Source: Vespula vulgaris (taxonomy: Eukaryota > Arthropoda > Insecta > Hymenoptera > Vespidae). From it: a DNA stretch of 64,000 nt. The position numbers and the translations under genes were made by a program. Shown here one piece after another: positions 26,596 through 59,348 of this stretch (positions are counted from its first letter, which is position 1; every line of letters begins with the position of its first letter). The stretch is from the NCBI RefSeq assembly GCF_905475345.1, contig NC_066593.1, forward strand, positions 5,412,274-5,476,273, given 5' to 3'. The notes beneath the pieces are model-generated. The model had not been told where the DNA came from. It did not search any database and worked only from the letters and a program-made list of their open reading frames with translations.

Positions 26596-27742
26596 GCTCG
26601 GCCGATTATTATTTCATTCGATAAGTTTTCAAGTAGATAATCTTGTCGGGAAAAAAAGTTTTTTCATTGAAGAAACTGTCACTATGATATTTTACGAACA
26701 TCACGTGATTCTCATAAAGCTCTCATTGGATTTTATTATCTCTCGTAGCTTCCGCGTGGAAACGTCAAGAAAGTCAGAGAGAGACAAAAAGACAGACAGA
26801 AAGAGAGAGAAAGAGAGAACACAGAAAGAGAATCGTCTATGCGATTCACCACAAAGTCGATTACAATCGAATAACATTGTACGTGACTCGAATCTTCATT
26901 CCAAAGTTCGTGTCACGAAACTTTTCTAACTTCTCCTTCGCCCAAATTTGTCTACCCTATCTTTTTTATTTCCTTCCACCATTTGCATCATTTTTCTTTT
27001 CTTCCTTCATTTTTCTCCTTTATTTTATTTCATTTTTCTTTTCTTCTTCTTACCCCTTTTTTTTTCTTTTTTTTTTTGGAAGAAATATAAACCCAATCGA
27101 TATAACCCTCGGCTGACCCGATTAGCTTCTCGAGTTAACCGTATTATCGACCACAATCGATACCTTTTTACATTTCTTTATCTTATTTTATGCATTCGAC
27201 AGAACGTGTTCCGATTTTTTATTCTTTTTCTCTTGTTTCCGATACACCAGTCTTTTTTTTTTCTTTTTTCTCTCTCTTCTTTTTTCTTTTTTCTTTCAAT
27301 TCATGGGAAAAGTATGTATTTATTTTATTTAATATAAATATTCTGAAAACGTTTCGTAAAGATTTTCCGATGAAATTGAAAAGAACAGGTTTCTTTTCAT
27401 CGTACTTTAAACACACACACACACACACACAATTTTCTTTCGTTCATACGTAGATACCTATATGTACGTATATAGTGCAAGTACGTCATCGTCTCAAAAA
27501 TAAATTTGGGAAATATCGGTGATTGATGAAAAATTTATTTGGGAACTTTCCAAAGTAGTGAAACATCGAAGTAGTACAACCATCGTATGACTTTGAAAAC
27601 GATCAAAAGTGTAATTAATTAAACAGAGCTAAATTGACGTGGTTCGAAGTCTCTTTCATTACGTTAAACACCGTCATAAAGTCGATAACAATTTCCTGTA
27701 TGAGAGTAAGTGCCTACTAGATGTTCATTTTCGAGTATATAT

Positions 27743-27794
<52 letters not shown>

Positions 27795-28381
27795 GTTTAT
27801 ATATGAAAGAACGAAAGAAAAGAATAGGTAAAGAAAGATAGATAGATAAATAGAGAAAGAGAAAGAAAAAGAGATCTTATGCACCGGAGTCAATCGATTA
27901 AATATTTAAATAATAAAATAATCAGGGAGAAAGAAGAAGAGTATATTCCTAAACAAATGGCACATCGATTAAAGAAAAAAATAAGAATAGAGATATACTG
28001 AGATAGCATTAGGCTTATGCTTTATCTAAAGCTCTGCTAGATACGTTTTTAGTCAGCCTATATATACACACACGCACACGCATACGTTTACACACATATG
28101 TCGTATATATTGGCTATAATGCATTTGGCCTTGACCCGTTATATACCCGAACGACCGAGTTTATAAGTATGCGTCCACGAAACGAGCACGAAATGTGGCA
28201 AACGGTAGAACTTGTACGTTTCTAATGCTTATACACATATACGCATACATATATGTACTTATATTGGAATTTAACTTATGCACGAGAGACTTATATGCCT
28301 GTCGAGTAAAGTCACTGTGTTTATCCCTCTGGAAACAAGTTCATGTATGGTTCTCTATCTAAATATGTATCTTATGTGTAA

Positions 28382-28436
<55 letters not shown>

Positions 28437-29398
28437 TTATGTCGTATGGTCGACCAGCAAAAGACGACACGTAGAGAAACGCGAAAAGTTATTTAATCTT
28501 TATTATGCGAAAAGACCGCAGTGGCTTAATGGAGATAAGGTTCTCACATGTTCTCTGATCTCTCAAATTATGATTATAAATATTCGAATGGCGTGTAACA
28601 GAAATGATTTTCCCTTTTATGGCTTATCACGGAAATAATGACTGATTGTGTCATGCTTCTTATTTCTTTCTCTCTTTCTTTCTTTTCATTTTTTTTCTTT
28701 CCCTTCTCTTTTTCTCTTCTTTTTCGTTTTCTCTATTTTCTCTTTTTTCTTTTTTCCTTTTTTTTTTTTCTTTCTATTTTTCTATTCGTGATATACATCC
28801 TAATTATTTAACCGGCCGAGATATTTCCAAGGTCGACAAGCCTTTCAGCTTTAGAGTAACCCACGCGATCGATTCTCGTCAACTCGTTCACTCGATTCCC
28901 CTTCGAAAGGAACACACGTTACGAGATATCGCAGACAAATTTTTTTATTTTTATTTATTTATTTATTTATTTTTTTTCTCCCTTTTGTTTCTTCTCTTTT
29001 TCAACGTTTCCTACTACCTTCTCCGATTTTTACAACACACCGTTGACATTTGTTCTTTTGGTTACATTTGCAAAACCTGATATATTTTGATATATTATAT
29101 ATGGTAAATTATATAGTAAATTCTTTAAAAGTAAACGCAGATAGCATGTTTTACTCATTGAACCTACAAGATAATCGATAATAATTATGCTTTTACGATA
29201 TTATTGTTCCCGATAAGAAACTACAACAACAGACAATAATAATATTAGGAACTTAGCACGTACTGTAAAGATAAAAGAGTGAACCGACAAAAAAAGAGAT
29301 AGAAAAAATGAAAAGAACAAAAAAATAGGGGAAAAAAGGTACAAAGTGAAAAACAATATATTTCAATATTTTAAATGATTTAAAGAAAAAAGGGAGAG

Positions 29399-29465
<67 letters not shown>

Positions 29466-29907
29466 CAAAAAGGGGTGGAAAAGATCGAACGACTGACCTG
29501 TTTTGTCGTCGATCGATAAAATCGACGATAAAGTGGATAAACGTAAACTATTACTCCGTTGAAAAGGAAATAAAAAACGAAGAAAGAAAAAAAAAATAAC
29601 AACAAAAAAAGTCGAACGTGAGATACGAAGCGTAATCTGGTGTTCGTTCTTCCGTTCGTAGTATACCGAAACAGGTAATACTTTTTGTTGTTGGCCTATA
29701 CGAGATATGGCCGACCTAGAGAGAAGGCTCAAACTCGATGGAAATTTATGAACGATATCAAATATAGACAGGTGCTTCCCGATCACGAAAGGAGAGAACG
29801 AAAAATAGTGGATAGATATTTGCATGCATGAAAAACAGCAAACATGACTGGTAATTTTCTACGTACATATGTATGTGGATGTACATATATTTATTTTGAC
29901 CAAAGAG

Positions 29908-29960
<53 letters not shown>

Positions 29961-30041
29961 GGATGGAACATTTACAAACTTCTATTTAATTAAACCATCT
30001 ATAAACGCTGTGTAACTTCGAAGTCACTCGCTCATATACGC
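26596..30041. other. Gene-free AT-rich DNA
   Basis: Contents: T-rich tracts (26980-27080, 28660-28790), a CA run at about 27411-27431, CA and TA runs at 27741-27790, a TA run at 28387-28432, a GA run at 29402-29463 and a TA run at about 29910-29950. A tRNA-like relic is noted separately at 28514-28592. The 190-codon minus-strand frame at 29253-29825 crosses the GA repeat and is not credible. Confidence 0.55.
28514..28592 (+). pseudogene. tRNA-like relic (possible tRNA-Arg-derived sequence)
   Basis: The segment opens with GACCGCAGTGGCTTAATGGA, close to the 5' end and D-arm of eukaryotic tRNA-Arg. TGGCTTAATGG at 28522-28532 fits the RNA polymerase III A-box consensus at every fixed position. 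A weak B-box-like TATTCGAATGG follows at 28581. I cannot fold a convincing anticodon arm or acceptor stem, so this is not a functional tRNA. It may be the head of a tRNA-derived SINE or chance similarity. Confidence 0.25.
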
Positions 30042-30150
30042 GCAGTGAGTTAAAAGTAACTAGGTGAAATTTTTTAAATCAATTACTATTTTCCGAGACT
30101 TTTGTCCTACTTGTCCGAGTCTGAATTGTAATTTTAAAATTTGAAAAAAT
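30042..30150. mobile_element. Degenerate copy of a Tc1/mariner-like MITE
   Basis: The left arm reads CAGTGAGTTAAAAGTAACTA, then TTTTTTAAATCAATTACTAT and TTTCCGAGACTTTT. This parallels the left arm of the more complete element at 36971-37171. The right arm is only faintly visible (GAGTCTGAATTG and TTTTAAAAT). It is non-autonomous, with no transposase. Confidence 0.45.
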
Positions 30151-30599
30151 ATTCTGCGCTTACGTATAATAATGACCTAAGATAAGCGCAGAGTAAATGC
30201 AGTATCACGAAAGAAAAACGTTTCGAATTTTCGATCTGTCAATTTCATATACGTTCGCGATTATTAATAAATCTTTTATATCTAATTTTAAATAAACAAT
30301 ATAAAATTTACATGATTATAATAAAAATTTGAATGATTTCATTATAGTTATGCCCTTGTTACGAAAGAAAAGAGAAAAATTCATTTTTAAAAATTATTAA
30401 CAAAATCGATTTTATTATAACAATATGATTGCAATATTTAAATAAATAAAGGATAAATTGCGCTTTAAAATGGTGTTTGTTTCAAGTCTTTACGATTTTT
30501 CGTTCGGGAGATATCGCTTTCGAAAGATTTTCATTCATAATCAGCTGATCGTAGTAGTAGTATAGTAGTAGTAGTAGGACAGCGTAAATTCCTGGAATT
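30151..30599. other. Gene-free AT-rich DNA
   Basis: Mostly AT-rich unique sequence with a short TAG triplet run at about 30551-30577. Nothing coding is seen. Confidence 0.5.
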
Positions 30600-31230
30600 T
30601 ATGTAGGTCAGTGTGTCACCGAGTTAATTTGAATGAAATTATATAGGTCAGTGGGTCAGCGTAAACTTCTTTCCTTTACATGGGAATATCTCAGGAACTA
30701 AAAGTCGTACAGACTTGAAACAAATATCATTTTAAAGGGCATGATTTTTTCTATTTTTCCAACGCATTGTTAATAATTATTAACAATTTGTTATAAACAA
30801 TTTTTATAAACAAATTCTTGAAAATTAAATTTATCTTGTTTTGCTAAAAAAAATTCACGTTTTATAAAATTATCACGGCTTATAAAATTATATAAATCAA
30901 TAAATAATTAATAAACAAATTATTTTTTTATTGTTGAAATAATTTTTTTTTTACATTATAAATAATTACGTTTTCCACTTGTATGGGAATATCTTTGGAA
31001 CTAAAAGTCATAGAACCTTGAAACGGATATCATTTCAAAGGGCATGATTTTTTTCTATTTTTACAACGTATTGTTAATAATTATTAACAATTTGTTATAA
31101 ACAATTTTTATAAACAAATTCTTACGAACTAAATTTTTCTTGTTTTGATAATAAAAGAATTCACATCAGATTGCGATTGATTTATAACATTATATAAATC
31201 AATAAATAATTAATAAACAAATTATTTTTT
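30600..31230. repeat. Direct tandem duplication, unit about 303 bp, two copies
   Basis: TGGGAATATCTCAGGAACTA at 30681 recurs as TGGGAATATCTTTGGAACTA at 30984. The copies then run in parallel through TCATTTCAAAGGGCATGATT, GTTAATAATTATTAACAATT, TTATAAACAAATTCTT and TAAATCAATAAATAATTAAT blocks. Each copy contains the internal palindrome TTAATAATTATTAA. A shorter duplication, TAGGTCAGTGNGTCA, precedes the array at about 30606 and 30644. No coding frame is seen. Confidence 0.8.
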
Positions 31231-32121
31231 TAATCGATGCAAACATTCTTTTTGTATTGTATCTTTGTAGAAAGCGGAAAAAGATTGGATTATATAGAAA
31301 GCTAAAAGAAAATAATTTTAATAATATTTAAATCGTAATATTCGTAAAGTATAACAATTTTAATGAAATTAATTTTTATATTCGATTCGAAAGGATTAAA
31401 ATTTAATCGAATATAAATCGTTCAATGCAGATCCTTTATTTCAAATAAGGAAACGAATAAGTTCTCGTCCACTCAAATATAACGAGCGATCATCGTCTTA
31501 CCGAAGGTTCTTTTCTTTTTTAGGTCGAAGGAATATGAATAATGGAATAAATTTCTTTAATGTTTTACGTTAGTTATATCGCAAACAAATAAATAAGTGG
31601 ATGAGAAAACCCGAACAGTGTAAAATATCTCAAGCGCGATATTGGAATTATCTTGAAGAGGGAAAAAACGAAAAAAAAAAAAAGAAAAGAAAAAGATGAA
31701 AAAGAATAAAGATATCGGGAAAAAGTTCGTAATCGCGAAAGGACAAAAAGAAGCGAAGAAAAAAAAAAGGAAAAAGAAAGAAAAGGAAATAGAGAAAAAA
31801 GAAATGAAAAATTATTTAATTCGAAGGATACTTAAAATGATATAACGAGAAAGACGATAATTATACGTGAAGTTTAAATGGTGAATTTCAAAAGAAGGAA
31901 AAGAATCTTTACGAAGTAATATTACAAACAACTTTGTGGCCGAGTTAACGTTGTTAATCATTCGTTAATTACAAATTCTTGCGAAATGGGGAATTGCACG
32001 AATGTTTTCAAACGACACGAATATCCGGTGTCTGTCCGCCTACGCTTCTTTACCCACGTTTTATTCCATTTAAATAAAGTGATCGTTAAATTCACGTAAT
32101 TATTGATACGTCAACACCGTT

Positions 32122-32172
<51 letters not shown>

Positions 32173-32391
32173 CTCGTTATTATCGGTCGTGTTTCAAATA
32201 CGACAATTTTTACAAATAACTGCGTCGAATTCCCTATTTTTATCGTGCAACTATACAATCGCCTTTGACGTTATTTTTTCATTTAATTGATAAAATAAAT
32301 CATTAGACGGTCTTATTTTTAAAAATGCTATGAAAATATATTAACGTGTACATACATTTATATACATATATATATATATATGTGTGGGATA
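31231..32391. other. Gene-free AT-rich DNA
   Basis: Unique AT-rich sequence with A-tracts (31670-31800) and a CT run at about 32129-32167. No exon is supported. It is inferred to be the intron upstream of the first visible eag exon. Confidence 0.5.
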
Positions 32392-32670
32392 TGTCAAAAA
32401 ATTATGATATACATCGTAGAACACAAACAGTGATCTTTTTTATAAATTAAAAATAGGATTTTTAAAATATATGCATATATTGATATATATGCTTTGTCAA
32501 CAAATTATGATATATACATAAAAGTAGAACGCACGGTGATTTTGTTGTAAATAAAAAATAAAACTTGAAATACATATATGCGCGTATATAGAAATAAATT
32601 AAAAAAAAATAACGATATATATGTAAAGCACAGAATGATTTTTTATAAATAAAATATAAGATCGAAAATT
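32392..32670. repeat. Diverged tandem array, unit about 103 bp, three copies
   Basis: TGTCAAAAAATTATGATATA at 32392, TGTCAACAAATTATGATATA at 32495 and a more diverged TTAAAAAAAAATAACGATAT near 32598 start parallel blocks. Each block continues into ACATNNNAGAACNCANNGTGAT, then TTTTATAAATNAAA. The array lies about 200 bp upstream of an eag exon. Confidence 0.65.
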
Positions 32671-32880
32671 TTAGCATAGATGAAGTATATGAAAATTAGA
32701 AAAAAAGAAAATAAAGAATAAACCAAGTTGAAGTCGAAAGAAAATAAATTAGGAAAATAATTATAAGTAATGTTCAATTTTACTTATTTACGACAAATTT
32801 ACGATCTAATATTTTTCTAGTTTCTCGCAAAATAAAAAATAATTTACTTAACAATTTTTCTTTCTTATTTCTGTTCACAG

Positions 32881-53667
<20,787 letters not shown>

Positions 53668-54582
53668 AAGTTCTTCCGATCTAATCTTTTCATCCTAATC
53701 CTCTATTTCCTCCTCTTCCTTTCGTGATTCTCGATCTGGGTGGATGGCTCCGTTACAATTCAAACAAATTGATCGCGAACCGCGTTAAAAAATAAAAAAA
53801 AAACAAACTAATTACACCCTCCCTTTGTCCCAAAGTGACAATAGGTCGAGGGACTATCGTTAGGCCAATGAAGTCAGCCTAATTTTCTTCTTTGATCGGA
53901 CTACGTTTCGTGATCTTATAATCCAACGTTATCTACCTTAAAGGACTACTAATATTTTCGCTAGATCGCTTCGCGAAGTGACATTCATTTTGCGCGTACT
54001 TTTGAACGAAATTGAATGAAACGAACAGAAAAAAAAACTAAGGACATGATAATATTATATAAAGTAAATAAACTTATGGAAAGAAAATAGAGGGTTTCAA
54101 AAGGGAGAAGTGAAGTTGATTCGATGACTCCCAATTGCGCGTGTCTCTTCGAACCAGTATTGAGTTACGTGTGATCATGGAAGAAAGGATCCAATGAATT
54201 ATTCAACAACTTGCGACGGCTTCTTCGAGAGACATCGAAAATTGTTCCGAGTTATTATCCACGTTGTAAGAGCGATGTGCATCGTAGCTTTACACGCATT
54301 GACGGCGGATCTATTCGCGAGCATAGATCTTCGTAAAGATCTCGAAATATATTCGATCGAATTGATGCGTTATTTTCTCATTGATGATCTGTTATGCGAT
54401 CGCATAAAATATTTACAAATAAATACTTAAATACAATAATATTTCAATTGAAATTTTACAAGTTTCTCGTCGTTGTCATCGATATGAATCGATGATATAG
54501 ATTGTAACGGGACAATCAAATTGTACAATTCGTCTTTTTTTTTATTTATTTATTTATTTACTTATTTATTTATTTATTTATT
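53668..54582 (+). other. eag 3' UTR and flank
   Basis: Non-coding sequence after the eag stop. Candidate poly(A) signals AATAAA occur at 53791-53796 and 54067-54072. A run of ATTT/ATTTA units at about 54540-54584 could act as an AU-rich element if transcribed, or be a plain tetranucleotide repeat. A 78-codon open frame at 54194-54430 is not recognised and is not called. Confidence 0.6.
54067..54072 (+). terminator. Candidate eag polyadenylation signal
   Basis: AATAAA 400 bp after the stop codon. A nearer AATAAA at 53791-53796 is an alternative. The hexamer alone is weak evidence in AT-rich DNA. Confidence 0.35.
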
Positions 54583-54811
54583 TTCAAAAGTTCCTAGATG
54601 CATAAAAACTTCTTAAACTATTTTGAAAGTTCAATCGCTCATTTTCGTGACTTTTTAAGCTAATAGTCAAGCTTGTAGTTTTACAAGCTAGGCCTGTACT
54701 TTTACAATTTGTAAAAAGAAAGTAATCTGAAAAGTCACGGAAATAGAGTAATTGATTTTTAAGATTTACTTACGTAACTTTTAATCCATCTAAAAACTTT
54801 TGGCCGCGCCC
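54583..54811. mobile_element. Second copy of the Tc1/mariner-like MITE
   Basis: The left arm starts TTCAAAAGTTCC and contains GTGACTTTTTAAGCTAATAG. The right arm ends CTAAAAACTTTTGGCCGCGC then CC and TATA. The interior GTTTTACAAGCTAGGCCTG matches AAACTACAAGCTAGGCTTGG of the copy at 36971-37171. The right terminal repeat (GGGCGCGGCCAAAAGTTTTT when inverted) is better kept than the left. Non-autonomous. Confidence 0.6.
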
Positions 54812-55262
54812 TATAATCAGATCAAAAGGATTGATATTTACTAGAACAATGACGCATCTTCACGATCGTTTTATATTCACGAGAGATCACACGCGAGCAC
54901 AATATAGAATATAAGCGTTTGCTTTGATACCACCTATTAATCCGCCGACGTTCATAGGCCGCATTTCTATCTAACTTACGAAAAAAGTGAGATTATCTTC
55001 GATCGAAACGCTTGCTACGAAATTAAACAATCGTCATTAAATTTATTGACGGGCGAAGAATCGACGTGCTAATCGAAAAGAAAAGATAAGAAAAGAGAGA
55101 ACCAAAAAAAAAGAAGAAAAAACAAACTGAGCTGAATGAAATGAAAAAGAAAAGAAAAAAAGAAGAAATGGATATAAAAGTAAGGCACGTCGTATTTCGC
55201 GAGGAAGCCAAACAGCAATATTATATGTATATATATTGTAATTATGATGTGTATATACTATA

Positions 55263-55317
<55 letters not shown>

Positions 55318-56208
55318 TTATTTGCGCGTACTTATGTGGACTCACGTTCGTACGCGTATATATACATATATATATACAAACACAGACATATATATATATA
55401 TAAGTTGGTCATCGAATTGTTCTTTTACGTTTTCTTTATTTTTTATTTTTCTTTCGTTTCTTGCCTCTCGTGCTTGGACGAGTTCGTCGAAATTATTGTT
55501 AAAAGATTACTAATAGTAAAAATATATTTGAATATCAATTGTGAAAACTGAATCTTATAAATTTAATTTTCATTGATTTTTTATTTCTTTTTTTTTCTTT
55601 TTTTTTTTGTTATATCCAAGACTTACATTCAAGACGAATTTGAATTCGATCATTATTCGAAAGTACTTTAAAAGAACGAACTATAACTCTATAACTTGAT
55701 GTAACTTTAAAGTCATGTACATACATATAAATGTATATATATATATACGTGTAATTATTTTAGAATTCTTCTTCATTTTTTGTCACATAATTAATTCAAA
55801 GATGATATATCAAAATTAAGATTTATTCAGTATAAATTATATTTATAGTTATATCATAAATTTTACATTATATTACTTCTTTCTTTTTTTTTTTTTATTT
55901 CTTTTTTCTTAATGCAACAAGAAATTAAGTTATAGAGATATATATCGTCGTAGGCTATAATTAAAAGTAATGATATATTTATTCGATAGAGATATTCGAG
56001 GATGACTCGTCCAATGAATAATTAACGATGATCCGAACAGAAAGTATAAAAAACGAACGTTTGTCCACATCTAAGCTTGCGTGTACATAATATAAATATA
56101 GTTTAAAGAAGAAAGAGAAAGAGAAAGAGAGAGAGAGAGAGAGAGAAGAGAAGAAGTAAAATAGTTATCATTTCTCGTGTTATATGTGTATATAAATATA
56201 TATATACA

Positions 56209-56265
<57 letters not shown>

Positions 56266-57385
56266 CACAAAAGAAGGAAAAGATAAAAAACTATCGAAGA
56301 ATAAAATGATACGAGGACTTTGTTAATTAGATTTTAGACAAATAGACGATATAGCTGGCTCTATCGTAGTTTATATACTTATACGCGAAAGTTTAAAAGC
56401 CGTTGACATTTTAGGAAAAAGCTAAGCTAAGAAGCTAACATATTATAATCCCAAATCGATCGACTCAATGGTGCGCAGGTTTTTCGTGCCCACTTTTTAT
56501 CGGGCGAGTCGTACACGCATACATATACATATACACATACACATACACATGCACACATATTCTATTTACGAAAAGTTTACTCGACTTGCAATTACAATCG
56601 TGTCATTAACAAATAAGATGCAAATCTTATAGTAATCTTATGCGAATGCCGTTTCATAATTTCCTATGATCGGAATTTATCGGAATCGTTCGTCGATGTT
56701 CAAGATCGTTTAACGGCTTTCACGTCTCCCTCTCTCTTTCTAATCACAAATCTAATCATGAATCTAATAATTCGTTCTTTTCCTCATTTTTGTTTACATT
56801 CAATCGTTTCATCGAACGAATAAAAATTAGAATAGACGTGCGTGAAATAAACAAAATTATCTAATATATGCCTAAAACTAATTCGTCCAATAATTAGAAT
56901 TACACATTGAACATAATTCGTTACCACTAATCGGTCGGAATCAACGAATTTAATCTGTGAAAATAGGAACAACGATGTGAGTGATAAATGGACGTGTTTA
57001 TTGGAACAGCAATAAAAATGGCAACAATAAAGGTAATAAGAAAAGTTAAAATAAAAGAAAATTCGTTGAATAATTAAGATTTAATAACGTTATTACATTT
57101 TTAACGTAACTTGTATCTTAAAAATCAGGATATATAAAAGGCACGCGCGCGTGTGGAACGATAAATAAAAAAAAAAAGAAAAACAGAAAAAAAATAGGAA
57201 ACAAAAAGAAAGTTTTTTCAATCGCCGATCGATTAATTATTGCATCTCGCGTGAGTTATTTGAAATCGCGAAAGGGGGATCTGCTCTGTTTGCCGTTTGA
57301 ATATACTATCTCGATTTTTGACTATCTCGTTTATCTTTTTGTTTTTTATTAATTTTTTCTTTTTTTTTTTCTTTTTTTTTTATAG
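54812..57385. other. Gene-free AT-rich DNA
   Basis: This contains TA runs at about 55268-55312 and 56212-56264, a GA run at about 56126-56146 and many A- or T-tracts. Open frames here are Tyr/Ile repeats. No gene is supported. Confidence 0.55.
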
Positions 57386-57476
57386 CATCAGCATTTTCGT
57401 TTTTCCACGTCAAAGGACACGGATATTGAAATCGATCATCGACTCGCCATCGTCCAACTCGAATACATAAAAAGAG
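57386..57476 (+). CDS. Exon-like open segment A (30 codons plus one base), unassigned
   Basis: A long T-rich tract ending TATAG precedes it and AGAG then GTAAAGG follows, both good splice signals. The 91 bp are GC-richer than their surroundings. Read in phase 0 they encode HQHFRFSTSKDTDIEIDHRL and AIVQLEYIKR without a stop; the other two frames have stops. The one leftover base would join in frame to segment B at 61082. I recognise no family, and no upstream partner was found. Confidence 0.25.
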
Positions 57477-57603
57477 GTAAAGGTATGATAGAAAATTGAA
57501 AAAAAAAAAAAAAAAAGGGAAGAATAATTTACATTATTTTATTCGTTAAAATTCGTTATCGTTGATATTAACGAATAAACATTTATTATCATCGTTAATA
57601 TTG

Positions 57604-58474
57604 TTAACCCTTTATAACACCATATATCTCAGGTTAAACACTTACATATATGTATGTGTGTGCGTTTAACAAAATATTTTAATCATTTTTTCTTTCTTTT
57701 TTTTGTGAGATCTTATTTCATTTATATTACCACGAACTTAATTATTACTTTTGCTGTTTTTAAGATTATTTTTACAAAATGTGATTTGACAAAGGAAGAT
57801 CGATTAGATAAGGAAATAAAATTTAATCCTTTGCACTCGAAAGACGATCCTTAGTAGCCATTTGATTTGATACAATAACTCGAATAATGAATAAGGGATG
57901 ATTATAACTGATTTATGAATAGTTATGTTTTCTCTTATATGTTATTCTAAATTATGTAAAATTGATGGATTTTATCGGTCGAACAAATACACGTGAACAT
58001 ATTACTTCATGCAAAAAACTCTCAAGTAATGGTATAAGCCATTCTTTTGTGAGTTAGTAAATATCTATAATTAATTCCTAACTTTTATATAATCTTGTAA
58101 AAAATGAAAAACGTTCGCTAAGTCATTTGAAATACGTCAATTTTTTCTCGGAAAAGATTCGACTCTGTATTTCCCTATATAGAAAAAAACTTCACAGTGT
58201 AAAGGATTAATTAAATTTAACATATTTGATAAACGAGATGATTGGAATGATGTATTTAGATGATCGATCCAATCTTTGAAATTTTCGATTATCGATTTAT
58301 AACTCGATTATTGATTAATACAGATAGACATGCTAGCGCCAATTTCCAAATTTATATCTGAAACAAACTTGAAAACACTATTCTCTTATTTTTTAACATA
58401 ATAACTTCAGAATTTTTGTTATGTATAATTTTATTGTATTAGACATGACAAAAAATTGGCATATAGAGGGTTAA
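57604..58474. mobile_element. TTAA-flanked MITE (piggyBac-like), 871 bp including a nested element
   Basis: The element begins TTAACCCTTTATAACACCAT and ends TTGGCATATAGAGGGTTAA, so TTAACCCTYTATANNNCCA is inverted at the ends. These match the ends of the element at 37781-38219. About 388 bp of its length is a second TTAA element inserted at 57823. There is no transposase frame. Confidence 0.6.
57823..58210. mobile_element. Nested TTAA-flanked MITE, 388 bp
   Basis: The left end reads TTAATCCTTTGCACTCGAAA. The right end reads CACAGTGTAAAGGATTAA, whose inverse is TTAATCCTTTACACTGTG. TTAA duplications and matching inverted CCTTTNCACT ends mark a separate piggyBac-like family inserted into the element at 57604-58474. 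The order of insertion is therefore outer first, inner later. Confidence 0.6.
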
Positions 58475-59036
58475 CTTTTAAAAAAGAAAATTATCAAGAA
58501 AGAGAGAGAAGGAGAGAGAGAAAATGATTTTACGAAACTTGTGCGATAAACAAACAAACAAATTGATTTTCACTTAAACAAGGCAAATATTAATAGTGCA
58601 GATTGTTGTCGAGATTGAAGTTGAGATAATAAGAAGATGTGATATTAGGAATTTTTATATATATATCAAGCCACTTTGCTATAATTCATATTTGCAAATA
58701 TGGATTATTATAGTATTGCACTATTGCAATAATTTGGAAACATAAAAAATTTAATTAAATGAATAAATAAAAAGACGAACGAATATCCGTCGAATTGATA
58801 CTGAGTATTGATAATATTATATTACGAACGGCTAATGCAATTGAATTTATTATTTTTTACAATCGCTATTCGTGAATATTTGCTTTAAAATTCACACACA
58901 CACAACACACACAAAAACATTCCATTCAATATTACGTTTAAAGCGAAAACTGCATCATCAACCATTAACAAATGATATAAAAAATGATATATCAAATATA
59001 TATATTTATTATCGTCATCATCATTATTATTATTAC

Positions 59037-59118
<82 letters not shown>

Positions 59119-59245
59119 GTTGTTGTTGTTGTTGTTGTTGTTATTATTGTTGTTTTTGCTGTTGTTGTTGTAGTTATTATTATTATTATTACTATTATTA
59201 TTAATATTATTATTATTATTATTACTATTACCATCATCATTATTA

Positions 59246-59277
<32 letters not shown>

Positions 59278-59286
59278 GTTCTCATT

Positions 59287-59348
<62 letters not shown>

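Noticed and set aside
29253..29825. 190-codon minus-strand open frame
   Set aside because: It crosses a 60-bp GA repeat and T-rich tracts; long only because such repeats lack stops. No recognisable motif.
54194..54430. 78-codon frame downstream of eag as a separate gene
   Set aside because: Lies in the probable 3' UTR, no recognisable motif and no splice evidence.
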